A stretch of 38,531 nucleotides of DNA from CAIPVR01 sp049316905. Its GTDB lineage: Bacteria > Actinomycetota > Acidimicrobiia > Acidimicrobiales > Microtrichaceae. The DNA is taken from NCBI GenBank assembly GCA_049316905.1, contig JBMOJH010000021.1, positions 1 through 38,531 of the forward strand, written 5' to 3'. Below the pieces are notes generated by a model. That model worked only from the letters and a program-made list of their open reading frames with translations, was not told the DNA's origin and searched no databases. A program made the position numbers and the translations under genes. Position 1 is the first letter of the stretch, and every line of letters begins with the position of its first letter. Positions 16,346-24,420 of this stretch are shown here, piece by piece.

Positions 16346-16388
16346 CCCGCCCGGGAGGGTGGTCGCGCCGGGATCCACCCCGGCCGGG

Positions 16389-16394
16389 TAACGT
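16389..16394 (+). promoter_or_regulatory. Putative -10 box for the second MerR gene
   Basis: TAACGT would give a leader of about 100 bases before ATG 16500, in contrast to the leaderless genes nearby. TAGTTT at 16400-16405 is an alternative. The gap 16346-16499 holds no gene. Confidence 0.35.
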
Positions 16395-16499
16395 GTCGGT
16401 AGTTTCACCGCTGCAACTCGGACCCGTCGGTTCTCCGCGCCCTGCGCGCGGCCGGCGCCGGGGCGCGACCGGACGACGGCACACGACACAGGAGTCGGC

Positions 16500-17042
16500 A
16501 TGGAGCCGAGCACACCCATCACCGAGCAGCTGAGCCTGGAGGACGCCCCGGCCGCACCGGCCGAGGAGGGCTTCTCCGGTCGGCGGACCGCCGAGATCGT
16601 CGGGATCTCGTACCGGCAGCTGGACTACTGGGCCCGAACCGACCTCGTGCGACCCTCCCTGGCCGACGCCGCGGGCAGCGGGAGCCGGCGGCGCTACTCG
16701 TACCGCGACCTGCTCGAGCTCAAGGTCATCAAGACCCTGCTCGACTCGGGGATCAAGCTCGAGTCGGTGCGCGCGGTGTTCGACTACCTGCGCGACCAGC
16801 TCGGCGAGGACGTGACCACCGCGAACCTGGTCATCAACGGCACGAAGTCGGTCGTGGTGCAGAACGGTGAGGAGCTGATCGACGTGCTGCAGCACGGCCA
16901 GGGCGTGCTCAGCGTGCTGGCGCTCGCCGGGGTCAAGGACGAGATCGACGCACGGATCCTCGAGTTCCGGCCGCCCGCGACCGATGTCGCCGACGGTGCG
17001 GACACGGCCGCCCCGGTGCTGCCGTCGGCCGCCACCAGCTGA
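16500..17042 (+). CDS. MerR-family regulator (Rv1830-like)
   Basis: The 180-residue protein has a MerR winged helix at about 28-100: TAEIVGISYRQLDYWARTDLV is the recognition helix region, and RRRYSYRDLLELKVIKTLLDSG the wing and helix. A dimerisation and effector region follows with NGTKSVVVQNGEELIDVLQHGQGVLSVLALAGV. It is the counterpart of Rv1830, which adjoins gcvB (gcvP) in mycobacteria. A role in controlling central metabolism or division is inferred from position only. An aggag site precedes ATG 16500, and gcvT begins eight bases after its stop, so they are probably one transcript. Confidence 0.88.
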   Translation: MEPSTPITEQLSLEDAPAAPAEEGFSGRRTAEIVGISYRQLDYWARTDLVRPSLADAAGSGSRRRYSYRDLLELKVIKTLLDSGIKLESVRAVFDYLRDQLGEDVTTANLVINGTKSVVVQNGEELIDVLQHGQGVLSVLALAGVKDEIDARILEFRPPATDVADGADTAAPVLPSAATS

Positions 17043-17050
17043 GCCGCGGG

Positions 17051-18103
17051 GTGCGCCACTCTCCGCTCGACGCCGTCCACCGCTCGCTCGGCGCCCGCAT
17101 GGTGCCGTTCGGAGGGTGGGAGATGCCCGTCGCCTACCCGTCCGGCACCCTCGAGGAGCACCGGGCCTGTCGGTCCGACGCCGTGGTGTTCGACGTCAGC
17201 CACCTGGGCACCGTCCGCGTGGCCGGCCCGGGCGCGACCGAGGCGCTCCAACGGACCCTCACGAACGACCTGAGGAAGGTCGCGCCGGGACGGGCCCAGT
17301 ACACGCACCTGCTCGACCCCGACGACGCCTCCGTGGTCGACGACATCATCGTCTGGTGGCTGGCGGAGGAGACCTTCGACGTCATGCCCAACGCCTCCAA
17401 CACCGACGGTGTGGTGGGTGCGCTCGCTGCCGACGGAGTGGAGGTGCGTGACACCACCGCGGACCGGGCAGTGCTCGCGGTGCAGGGTCCCGCAGCACGG
17501 GAGCGTCTCGCCGGGGTGGCCCCGGCGGCGGCCGAGGTGGGGCGCTTCCGGGTCGCGCCGTTCGAGTTCGCGGGTGCGGCGTGCACCGTCGCGGGGACGG
17601 GCTACACCGGCGAGGACGGCGTGGAGTGCGCCGTGCCGGTTGCCATCGCCGAGGAGTTCTGGGCCGCGGTCACCACGGCCGGCGTGGTGCCCGCCGGGCT
17701 CGGTGCCCGCGACACGCTGCGTCTGGAGGCCGGTCTCCCGCTGCACGGCCATGAGCTCGGCCCCGGGATCACCACGCTGAACGCCGGTCTCGGCTGGGTG
17801 GTCGGGTGGGACAAGGGCCCGTTCCTCGGGCGCGACGCGCTCCTCGCGCAGCGCGAGCGGGGCGTCACACCGGTGCTCCGCGGCCTGCGCACGGAGGGTC
17901 GCCGACCGCCGCGCGACGGCGCGACGGTGCTGCGCAACGGTGCGTCGGTCGGCACGGTGTCCTCCGGCAACTTCTCGCCGACCCTCGGCTGCGGGATCGC
18001 ACTCGCCTTCGTGGACCCGTCGGTGGGCGAGGGCGACGTGCTCGAGGTGGACGTACGCGGCTCGGTGCTGGCCGCCACCTGCGTGCCCACCCCGTTCGTC
18101 TGA
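17051..18103 (+). CDS. gcvT: Aminomethyltransferase (glycine cleavage T protein)
   Basis: The 350-residue protein should transfer the methylene group from the H-protein aminomethyl arm to tetrahydrofolate and release ammonia. SPLDAVHRSLGARMVPFGGWEMPV is the family opening, FDVSHLG and the VVDDIIV segment (Asp97-Asp98, the catalytic Asp region) follow, and the C-terminal part has SSGNFSPTLGCGIALAFV. GTG 17051 is used; it starts at the conserved N-terminus eight bases after the MerR stop, without a strong binding site. It is slightly shorter than the usual 360-370 residues but complete. It converges on gcvP. Confidence 0.95.
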   Translation: MRHSPLDAVHRSLGARMVPFGGWEMPVAYPSGTLEEHRACRSDAVVFDVSHLGTVRVAGPGATEALQRTLTNDLRKVAPGRAQYTHLLDPDDASVVDDIIVWWLAEETFDVMPNASNTDGVVGALAADGVEVRDTTADRAVLAVQGPAARERLAGVAPAAAEVGRFRVAPFEFAGAACTVAGTGYTGEDGVECAVPVAIAEEFWAAVTTAGVVPAGLGARDTLRLEAGLPLHGHELGPGITTLNAGLGWVVGWDKGPFLGRDALLAQRERGVTPVLRGLRTEGRRPPRDGATVLRNGASVGTVSSGNFSPTLGCGIALAFVDPSVGEGDVLEVDVRGSVLAATCVPTPFV

Positions 18104-18128
18104 GGGCGCCGAGCCCCGCCACGGCGTT

Positions 18129-18167
18129 CCTGAGCGTCCGTACCCGTCAGGGGCAAACACGCTCAGG
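18129..18167. terminator. Hairpin between convergent gcvT and gcvP
   Basis: CCTGAGCGT (18129-18137) pairs with ACGCTCAGG (18159-18167) across a 21-base loop. It lies in the 73-base gap and could serve both strands. The long loop makes it weaker than the other hairpins in the window. Confidence 0.5.
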
Positions 18168-18176
18168 AGAACGGGC

Positions 18177-21062
18177 TCAGTCCTCGGCGAGGTCCTCGAT
18201 CGCCGGGCAGGAGCAAACAAGGTTCCGGTCGCCGTAGCCGCCGTCGATGCGGGCCACCGGCGGCCAGTACTTCCACTCGCGCAGCGAGGCGACCGGCCAG
18301 CCGGCCACCGAGCGGGGGTAGGCCCGGTCCCAGTCATCCGCGCCGACCGCGTCCGCGGTGTGCGGGGCATGGACCAGCGGGTTGTCGTCGGCCGGCCACT
18401 CGCCGGTGGCGACGCGTTCGATCTCGGCCCTGATCGCGATCATCGCGTCGCAGAACCGGTCGAGCTCGACGAGTCCCTCCGACTCGGTGGGCTCGATCAT
18501 GAGGGTGCCCGGCACCGGGAAGCTCATCGTCGGGGCGTGGAAGCCGTAGTCGATCAGGCGCTTGGCCACGTCCTCGTTGGAGATGCCCGTGTCCCGCTCG
18601 ATGCCCCGCAGGTCGATGATGCACTCGTGGGCCACCAGGCCATCGGGGCCGCTGTAGAGCACCGGGTAGTGGTCCCGGAGTCGGGCGGCCACGTAGTTGG
18701 CCGTGAGCAGCGCCACCTCGGTGGCGGTTCGGAGGCGGTCGCCCATCATGGTGACGTACATCCAGGGGATCGGCAGGATGCCGGCCGACCCGTGGGGGGC
18801 GGAGGACACCGCGCCGACGGGGCCCGCAGGCCCGTCGCCGAGCCCGTGCCCGGGGAGGAAGGGCACGAGGTGCTCCGCCACCGCCACCGGGCCCACCCCG
18901 GGGCCGCCGCCGCCGTGGGGGATGCAGAAGGTCTTGTGCAGGTTCAGGTGGCTGACGTCGGCCCCGAACCCGCCCGGCCGGGCCAGACCGACGAGGGCGT
19001 TCAGATTGGCGCCGTCCACGTAGACCTGCCCGCCGTGGTCGTGCACCACCTCGCAGAGCTCGACGATGCCCGTCTCGAACACCCCGTGGGTCGACGGGTA
19101 GGTGACCATCGCCGCAGCCAGCCGATCGCCGGCCTCTGCGGCCTTGGCGCGCAGGTCGTCGAGGTCCACGTTGCCCTCGTCGTCGGTGGCCACCACCACG
19201 ACGCGCATCCCGGCCATGACCGCGCTCGCGGCGTTCGTGCCGTGCGCGGAGGCGGGGATGAGGCAGATGTCGCGCTCCACGTCGCCGCGCGAGCGGTGGT
19301 AGGCGCGGATGGCGAGGAGCCCGGCGAACTCGCCCTGGCTGCCGGCGTTGGGCTGGAACGACACCGCGGCGTAGCCGGTGATGCGCACGAGCGCGCCCTC
19401 GAGTTCGTCGATCATCCGCCGGTAGCCGGCGGCCTGATCGGCGGGGGCGAAGGGGTGGAGCTCCGCGAACTCGGGCCAGGTGACGGGGATCATCTCGGCC
19501 GCGGCGTTGAGCTTCATGGTGCAGGAGCCCAGCGGGATCATCGTGCGGTCGAGCGCGAGGTCCTTGTCCTCCAGGCGACGGAGGTACCGCATCATCTCGG
19601 TCTCGGAGCGGTAGCGGTGGAAGGTCGGGTGCTCGAGGAAGCCCGTGGTGCGCCGCAGCGGTTCCGGGAGCCCCGCCGTATGATCGGCGGCGGCTGCGGC
19701 GGTGGCGACCTCTGCGGCGGTGGTGGTGACCCCGAGCGCCCCGAGGAGCGTGGCCACGATCTCGGGAGTGGTGGTCTCGTCGAGGGCGATGCCCACCAGG
19801 TCGGGCGACGTGGGGCGCAGGTTGATGCCGGCCGCGCGGGCGGCGGCCACCACCTCGGCGCCGCGGCCCGGCACCCGGAGGGTGATGGTGTCGAACCAGG
19901 TGTCGGCGGCGGTCTCCCAGCCGGCGTCGCGGAGCGCGGTCACGAGCGCAGTGGTGAGCGCGTGCGTGCGCCGGGCGATCGCGGTGAGGCCCTCCGGTCC
20001 GTGCCAGGCGGCGTAGAGGCCGGCCATCACAGCGAGGAGCACCTGCGCGGTGCAGATGTTGGACGTCGCCTTCTCCCGCCGGATGTGCTGTTCGCGGGTC
20101 TGCAGCGCGAGGCGCAGCGCCCGGCGGCCCTCCGCGTCGACCGAGACTCCGACGAGCCGGCCCGGCAGCGCCCGCTTCATCGGCTCGCGCACGGCCATGA
20201 ACCCGGCGTGCGGACCGCCGTAGCCGAGGGGCACGCCGAAGCGCTGGGCGGAGCCCACCACCACGTCCGCGCCCCAGGAGCCGGGCGGCTCGAGCAGCGT
20301 GAGGGCGAGCAGGTCGGCCGCCACGCAGACGACCGCCCCTGACTCCCGCGCCGCGGCCGCCATCTCGCGCCGGTCGGTGACCGCACCGGAGGAGCCCGGG
20401 TGGGCGAGCAGCACGCCGAAGCACTCGTGGCCCTCGAGGTCGGTCCCCGGGTCGCCCACCACGACCTTGATGCCGAGCGGCTCGGCCCGGGTGGCCACCA
20501 CCTCGCGGACCTGCGGGTGGCAGTCGCCGTCCACGAAGAAGGTGTCGCCCGCCACCTTCGAGTGGCGGCGGGCCAGGGTCATCGCCTCGGCGGCCGCGGT
20601 GGCCTCGTCGAGCAGCGACGCGTTCGCGATGTCCATGCCGGTCAGGTCGGTGACCACGGTCTGGAAGTTCAGGAGGGCCTCGAGGCGGCCCTGGCTGATC
20701 TCCGGCTGGTACGGGGTGTAGGCGGTGTACCAGCCGGGGTTCTCGAGCACGTTGCGCAGGATCACGTGCGGCACCACCGTGCTCGAGTAGCCGCAGCCGA
20801 TCAGGCTCGTCAGCACGGTGTTCTCGGCCGCCACCTCGCGGAGCCGGTCGAGGGCGTCGGACTCCGAGGGGACCGCGGTGAGCCCGAGCGGTTCGGTGTC
20901 GAGGATGGCTGCGGGGAGGGCCGCGGCCGCCAACGCCTCCAGGCCGGGTTGGCCGACGACCTCGAGCATGGTCGCGATCTCGGCCGGGTCCGGCCCGAGG
21001 TGGCGGTCGAGGAAGTCGCCGCCCGTCGGGGGCAGTGGCGTGGGGACGGTCGGATCGGTCAA
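18177..21062 (-). CDS. gcvP: Glycine dehydrogenase (decarboxylating), P protein
   Basis: The protein is about 961 residues, a normal full-length single-chain P protein. This PLP enzyme decarboxylates glycine and loads the aminomethyl group on GcvH. FLDRHLGPDPAEIATML is the N-terminal signature. The C-terminal half carries the glycine-rich FCIPHGGGGPG following SHLNLHKTF, in which Lys710 should bind PLP. The start is TTG 21060-21062. It gives the right N-terminus, is preceded by a GGGAG site, and lies clear of the riboswitch; an upstream open frame would run backwards through the aptamers. It is the only gene directly behind the glycine riboswitch. Confidence 0.93.
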   Translation of the reverse strand: MTDPTVPTPLPPTGGDFLDRHLGPDPAEIATMLEVVGQPGLEALAAAALPAAILDTEPLGLTAVPSESDALDRLREVAAENTVLTSLIGCGYSSTVVPHVILRNVLENPGWYTAYTPYQPEISQGRLEALLNFQTVVTDLTGMDIANASLLDEATAAAEAMTLARRHSKVAGDTFFVDGDCHPQVREVVATRAEPLGIKVVVGDPGTDLEGHECFGVLLAHPGSSGAVTDRREMAAAARESGAVVCVAADLLALTLLEPPGSWGADVVVGSAQRFGVPLGYGGPHAGFMAVREPMKRALPGRLVGVSVDAEGRRALRLALQTREQHIRREKATSNICTAQVLLAVMAGLYAAWHGPEGLTAIARRTHALTTALVTALRDAGWETAADTWFDTITLRVPGRGAEVVAAARAAGINLRPTSPDLVGIALDETTTPEIVATLLGALGVTTTAAEVATAAAAADHTAGLPEPLRRTTGFLEHPTFHRYRSETEMMRYLRRLEDKDLALDRTMIPLGSCTMKLNAAAEMIPVTWPEFAELHPFAPADQAAGYRRMIDELEGALVRITGYAAVSFQPNAGSQGEFAGLLAIRAYHRSRGDVERDICLIPASAHGTNAASAVMAGMRVVVVATDDEGNVDLDDLRAKAAEAGDRLAAAMVTYPSTHGVFETGIVELCEVVHDHGGQVYVDGANLNALVGLARPGGFGADVSHLNLHKTFCIPHGGGGPGVGPVAVAEHLVPFLPGHGLGDGPAGPVGAVSSAPHGSAGILPIPWMYVTMMGDRLRTATEVALLTANYVAARLRDHYPVLYSGPDGLVAHECIIDLRGIERDTGISNEDVAKRLIDYGFHAPTMSFPVPGTLMIEPTESEGLVELDRFCDAMIAIRAEIERVATGEWPADDNPLVHAPHTADAVGADDWDRAYPRSVAGWPVASLREWKYWPPVARIDGGYGDRNLVCSCPAIEDLAED

Positions 21063-21109
21063 CGGGGCTCCCGGTGGCGCGCAGATGGGCGGGTGGACGC
21101 CCCCTGCTG

Positions 21110-21312
21110 TCGCGGTGACCTGAGAGTTTCGCCACGGCCCGACGGGCGGACCGGACTTTCCCCGTCGGTGAGGGCGACGACGGCGGCGCCCTGCTCTCCA
21201 GCGGTGCCTGGCCCCACCGGTACGGTGGCCTGAGAGTTTCCGGGGCGGTTGCTCCTTCGGCGCCCGCCGCACGGCGGCGGGGCTCTCCCGGCAGGGTTGC
21301 GGCTCGGTTGTG
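21110..21312 (-). ncRNA. Tandem glycine riboswitch controlling gcvP
   Basis: Two aptamers lie in the 5' leader of gcvP on the minus strand. The first (about 21300-21228) contains CGGGAGAGCC, CCGAAGGAGCAA and AAACTCTCAGG. The second (about 21215-21110) contains CTGGAGAGCAG, a GACGGGGAAAG segment and again AAACTCTCAGG. The two AAACTCTCAGG copies (21239-21229 and 21129-21119) are exactly 110 bases apart. These are the conserved elements of the glycine riboswitch class. Glycine binding normally turns expression on. About 45 bases separate the second aptamer from the TTG start, and no clear T-rich terminator is seen, so control of translation is plausible. Confidence 0.93.
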
Positions 21313-21318
21313 GTCCGC

Positions 21319-21324
21319 AGGCTA
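21319..21324 (-). promoter_or_regulatory. -10 box for the glycine riboswitch and gcvP
   Basis: TAGCCT on the minus strand predicts transcription from about 21312, just before the first aptamer. Its TAG is also the stop codon of the upstream luciferase-like gene. Confidence 0.5.
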
Positions 21325-22488
21325 GCGCGGGGCGGCCTTCTCCTCCGCGTGCTGCGCGATGGCGGCCCCGATGGCGTTCACGGCCGCACTCATGTGCTCC
21401 GGCCGGTGCTCCATCACCCACTCCATCGAGGCGGTGGTGGAGGCCACGTGCGGGTCGAACCGGGGCAGGACGTACTGGGCGAAGAGCTCGTAGCTGCGCC
21501 GGGTGGCCGCCGGGTCCGCCCACTCGTGGGCCTGGAGCAGCAGCGTGCCGAACCCGCCGTTCGACTCCTCGATGAGGTGCTCGATGAGGTCGATCGCGTC
21601 GTCGGGGGTGCCGATGACCGCCGCGCCCGAGCTGTTGAGCTGATCCGCGAGCTGGTCGGCCGGGTGGTCCGGGAAGATCGGCAGCGCCGCGACCTCGCGG
21701 AAGTACCGGGCGTAGTCGGCGAGGCCGTGCTGGACGTCCGCATAGGCCTGCTCCCGGGACTCGGCGAGGTGCATCATCGTCACGAGCCGCCAGTCGCGGC
21801 GGTTCGCCACGTTGCCGAACTCGGCCGAGCGTTCCTCCATCACCTCCCACGCCTGGCCCAGCAGGTCGATCCCGGCGCGCTGGGTTGCGCCGATCGAGAG
21901 GAGCGAGCAGCCGAACTTGCCCGCCGCTCGGGGGCCCGACGGCGAGATCATCGCGGCGACCGCGACCTCGGGGTGCGGGTGCGTGTAGGGGCGCAGGTGG
22001 AGCCGGGCGTCGCGGAGGGTGAACCAGTCGCCCTCGTGGGTCACCGGCTCGTCGGTGCGCAGGAGCTGCAGGATGACCTCGAGCGCCTCCTCCATGCGGC
22101 CCCGCTGGTCCGCGGGGTCGATGCCGAGCATGAACGCGTCCGACGGCAGCGCGCCGGGGCCCACGCCGAGCATGACGCGACCGCGGGTCATGTGGTCGAG
22201 CTGCACGATCCGCTGCGCGGTCATGAAGGGGTGGTGGTAGGGGAGCGAGACCACCCCGGTGCCGAGGCGGATGTGCTTCGTGCGCTCGGCCGCGGCGGCG
22301 ATGAACACCTCGGGCGAGGCGATGATCTCGAACCCGGCCGAGTGGTGCTCGCCGATCCAGGCCTCGTGGAAACCGAGGCGGTCGAGATGCTCGACGAGTT
22401 GGAGGTCGCGCTCCAGGGCGAGCGTGGGGTTCTGCCCGTCCGGGTGGAACGGGGCCATGAAGATGCCGCAGCGCAGGGGCCAGTCCAT
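21322..22488 (-). CDS. Luciferase-like (LLM class) flavin-dependent oxidoreductase
   Basis: The 388-residue protein is a TIM-barrel monooxygenase or reductase using FMN or F420. The N-terminus RCGIFMAPFHPDGQNPT, GFHEAWIGEHHSAGFE, a long strand-helix LGTGVVSLPYHHPFMTA and GRVMLGVGPGALPSD are typical. The overall pattern is closest to the limonene-monooxygenase-like group, but the substrate is unknown. ATG 22488 is leaderless: TATCGT lies six bases before it. A palindromic operator-like site directly abuts that -10, suggesting repression by a TetR-type regulator not present here. Its stop codon lies within the gcvP promoter. Confidence 0.88.
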   Translation of the reverse strand: MDWPLRCGIFMAPFHPDGQNPTLALERDLQLVEHLDRLGFHEAWIGEHHSAGFEIIASPEVFIAAAAERTKHIRLGTGVVSLPYHHPFMTAQRIVQLDHMTRGRVMLGVGPGALPSDAFMLGIDPADQRGRMEEALEVILQLLRTDEPVTHEGDWFTLRDARLHLRPYTHPHPEVAVAAMISPSGPRAAGKFGCSLLSIGATQRAGIDLLGQAWEVMEERSAEFGNVANRRDWRLVTMMHLAESREQAYADVQHGLADYARYFREVAALPIFPDHPADQLADQLNSSGAAVIGTPDDAIDLIEHLIEESNGGFGTLLLQAHEWADPAATRRSYELFAQYVLPRFDPHVASTTASMEWVMEHRPEHMSAAVNAIGAAIAQHAEEKAAPR

Positions 22489-22494
22489 GGGCCG

Positions 22495-22500
22495 ACGATA
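22495..22500 (-). promoter_or_regulatory. Leaderless -10 box for the luciferase-like gene
   Basis: TATCGT on the minus strand is six bases before ATG 22488. Confidence 0.6.
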
Positions 22501-22518
22501 CTTGACCGGTCGGTCAAG
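22501..22518. promoter_or_regulatory. TetR-type operator candidate
   Basis: CTTGACC and GGTCAAG are perfect inverted repeats around a GGTC centre. The site lies directly upstream of the -10 of the luciferase-like gene, in the -10/-35 spacer where a repressor would block polymerase. The shape is typical of TetR-family operators; the regulator is not in the window. The rest of the gap to 22642 shows nothing recognisable. Confidence 0.6.
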
Positions 22519-22642
22519 GAACGGTCCGCTCGCCGACGGGCTCTGGGTTCTTCTGAGGATCCTGACGTGCGCCTGGCGCGGTCCAACCGCCGCAGATCCG
22601 TGGTCGTCGAGGGCAGGACCACCTCCGCCCGGCGGGTGCGGA

Positions 22643-23401
22643 TCAGTCGAGGAGGTCGGGCTCCTCGGCCACGATCCACGACCACAGCGGGTGGAAGTTC
22701 AAGGCGCCCGCGATCTCCGAGCCCACCTGCGAGTGGGTGAGGCGGGCCTGCTCGTGGTCGATCGGCACGGTTTTGCCCGCCGACATGGCCAGGAGCTGGG
22801 CCTGGCAGGTCCGCTCGGCGGTGATGAACCACCAGGCCGCCGAGTCCACCGACGTGCCCACGGAGAGCAGGCCGTGGTTCCGCAGGATCGCCAGCTTGTT
22901 GTCGCCCACGGCCTCGGCGATCCGTGCGCCCTCGGAGGTCTCGAGGACCACGCCGGTGTAGTCGTCGAAGAGGGCGTGGTCCTCGTAGAAGGCACACGAG
23001 TCCTGGGTGAGTGGGTCGAGCAGGACGCCGAGCGACGAGAAGGCCTTGCCGTGGACCGAGTGACTGTGCGCGGCTGCCTTCACGTCGGGCCGGGCCCGGT
23101 GGACCTGGGAGTGGATGGCGAACGCCGCGGTGTTCACGGGCCAGTCGCCCTCGACCACCCGGCCCTCGTGGTCCACGCAGATCAGGTCGCGCACCCGGAT
23201 CTGGCGGAAGTTCATGCCGAAGGGGTTCACCCAGAAGCGGTCCTCGTGCTCGGGGTCGCGGGCGGTGATGTGGCCGGCCACGCCCTCCTCGAAGCCGAAG
23301 CGGCCGAACAGCCGGAAGGCGGCGGCCAGGCGCTGCTTCAGGTGGCGGCGCTCCTCGGCCGCGTCCGCGAACTCGGGCAGGGTGAACTTCTCGGGTCGCA
23401 T
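22643..23401 (-). CDS. Class II aldolase/adducin-family protein
   Basis: The 252-residue protein has the zinc-binding features of this family: FEEGVAGHITARDPE near the N-terminus, AHSHSVHG with the paired histidines, and RNHGLLSVG with the third histidine. Members act as aldolases, epimerases or decarboxylases on hydroxylated substrates. This subgroup, with NPFGMNFRQI and PVNTAAFAIHSQVH, is common next to catabolic genes in actinomycetes, and its substrate is not predictable. ATG 23401 has a TACCGT -10 six bases upstream. It lies 17 bases after the CDF transporter stop, so it may be transcribed both alone and by read-through. Confidence 0.85.
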   Translation of the reverse strand: MRPEKFTLPEFADAAEERRHLKQRLAAAFRLFGRFGFEEGVAGHITARDPEHEDRFWVNPFGMNFRQIRVRDLICVDHEGRVVEGDWPVNTAAFAIHSQVHRARPDVKAAAHSHSVHGKAFSSLGVLLDPLTQDSCAFYEDHALFDDYTGVVLETSEGARIAEAVGDNKLAILRNHGLLSVGTSVDSAAWWFITAERTCQAQLLAMSAGKTVPIDHEQARLTHSQVGSEIAGALNFHPLWSWIVAEEPDLLD

Positions 23402-23407
23402 GCCCGC

Positions 23408-23413
23408 ACGGTA
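23408..23413 (-). promoter_or_regulatory. Leaderless -10 box for the class II aldolase gene
   Basis: TACCGT on the minus strand is six bases before ATG 23401, in the 17-base gap after the CDF gene. Confidence 0.55.
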
Positions 23414-23418
23414 ACGCC

Positions 23419-24420
23419 TCAGGCCGGCCGGGGACCGGCGCCCGGCGGCGTCGGGGGCCGGGCCGAGGGCGGGACGGCCCGGCGGTCGAGTCCCTCGTCC
23501 GCGAACGACCGTGGATCCTCGAGCGGCTCGACGTGGGCGACGATCGTGAGGTCGGGCACGCGGGCCCGGAGGTCGGCCTCGACCTCCTCGACCAGGTCGT
23601 GGGCCCGCTGGACGCTCCATGCCCCAGGCACGAGCACGTGCAGCGACATGAACGAGCGCCGCCCGGCCTGGCGGGTGCGGAGGCCGTGGAACTGGGTGTC
23701 GGGAGCGGTCCGGCGCTCCAGCACCTCCCGCACCGCGGCGAGCTGCTCCTCCGGCAGGGACGTGTCCATCAGCCCGGCCACCGATCGACGGAGGAGCACC
23801 ACGCCCGAGACCACGATGTTCGCCGCCACCACGAGGGCGATGATGGGGTCGAGTCGCTCCCACCCGGTGAGCGCCACCAGCCCGACCGCCACGATCACCC
23901 CGGCGGAGGTCCACACGTCGGTCATCAGGTGCTTGCCGTCGGCCTCGAGGGTGATCGAGCGGTACCGGCGGCCGGCCCGGCCCAGGACCAGGGCGACCGC
24001 GAGGTTCACCCCACCGGCGAGCGCGGAGACGGTCAGGCCGGCGGCCACGTCGGTGAGGGCCTCGGGGTGCAGCAGGCGGGGGACCGAGGTGACGATGATG
24101 GCCACCGCGGCGAAGAGGATCATCCCGCCCTCGGCGCCCGCCGCGAAGTACTCGGCCTTCGCGTGGCCGTAGGCGTGGTCCTCGTCCGCGGGCCGGGCCG
24201 CCACGCGTAGCGCGACCAGGGCACCCACCGCGGCCACCAGGTTCACGGTCGACTCCAGCGCATCGGAGAGCAGCCCCACCGACCCGGTGATCAGGTACGC
24301 GACGGTCTTGATCCCCATCGTGACGATCGCCGCGGCGATGGAGAGCCATGCGAAGCGCGTCAGCGAGACGTGCGCCGTGGACACGGGAGCGATCGGGGAA
24401 CCGTCGTCCGTCGCGCTCAC
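23419..24420 (-). CDS. Cation diffusion facilitator (CDF) family transporter
   Basis: The 333-residue protein has six hydrophobic segments (residues 24-210) and a cytoplasmic ferredoxin-like C-terminal domain (about 215-300) with SLHVLVPG and AHDLVEEVE. CDF proteins export divalent metals by proton exchange. In the second half of the transport site, KHLMTDVW gives His164 and Asp168. The first half, DALESTVN, has Glu56 and Asn60 where zinc transporters such as YiiP have two aspartates, so metal preference may differ. A Pro/Arg-rich tail ends the protein. GTG 24420 overlaps the preceding stop (GTGA), coupling it to the serine hydrolase gene. Confidence 0.88.
   Translation of the reverse strand: MSATDDGSPIAPVSTAHVSLTRFAWLSIAAAIVTMGIKTVAYLITGSVGLLSDALESTVNLVAAVGALVALRVAARPADEDHAYGHAKAEYFAAGAEGGMILFAAVAIIVTSVPRLLHPEALTDVAAGLTVSALAGGVNLAVALVLGRAGRRYRSITLEADGKHLMTDVWTSAGVIVAVGLVALTGWERLDPIIALVVAANIVVSGVVLLRRSVAGLMDTSLPEEQLAAVREVLERRTAPDTQFHGLRTRQAGRRSFMSLHVLVPGAWSVQRAHDLVEEVEADLRARVPDLTIVAHVEPLEDPRSFADEGLDRRAVPPSARPPTPPGAGPRPA

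Noticed and set aside
17940..20342. A long plus-strand frame across gcvP
   Set aside because: Antisense to gcvP, with a low-complexity product; gcvP has full family motifs.
21063..21272. N-terminal extension of GcvP to an ATG at 21272
   Set aside because: It would translate the riboswitch aptamers and is Arg-rich without similarity to P proteins. TTG 21062 gives the normal N-terminus.
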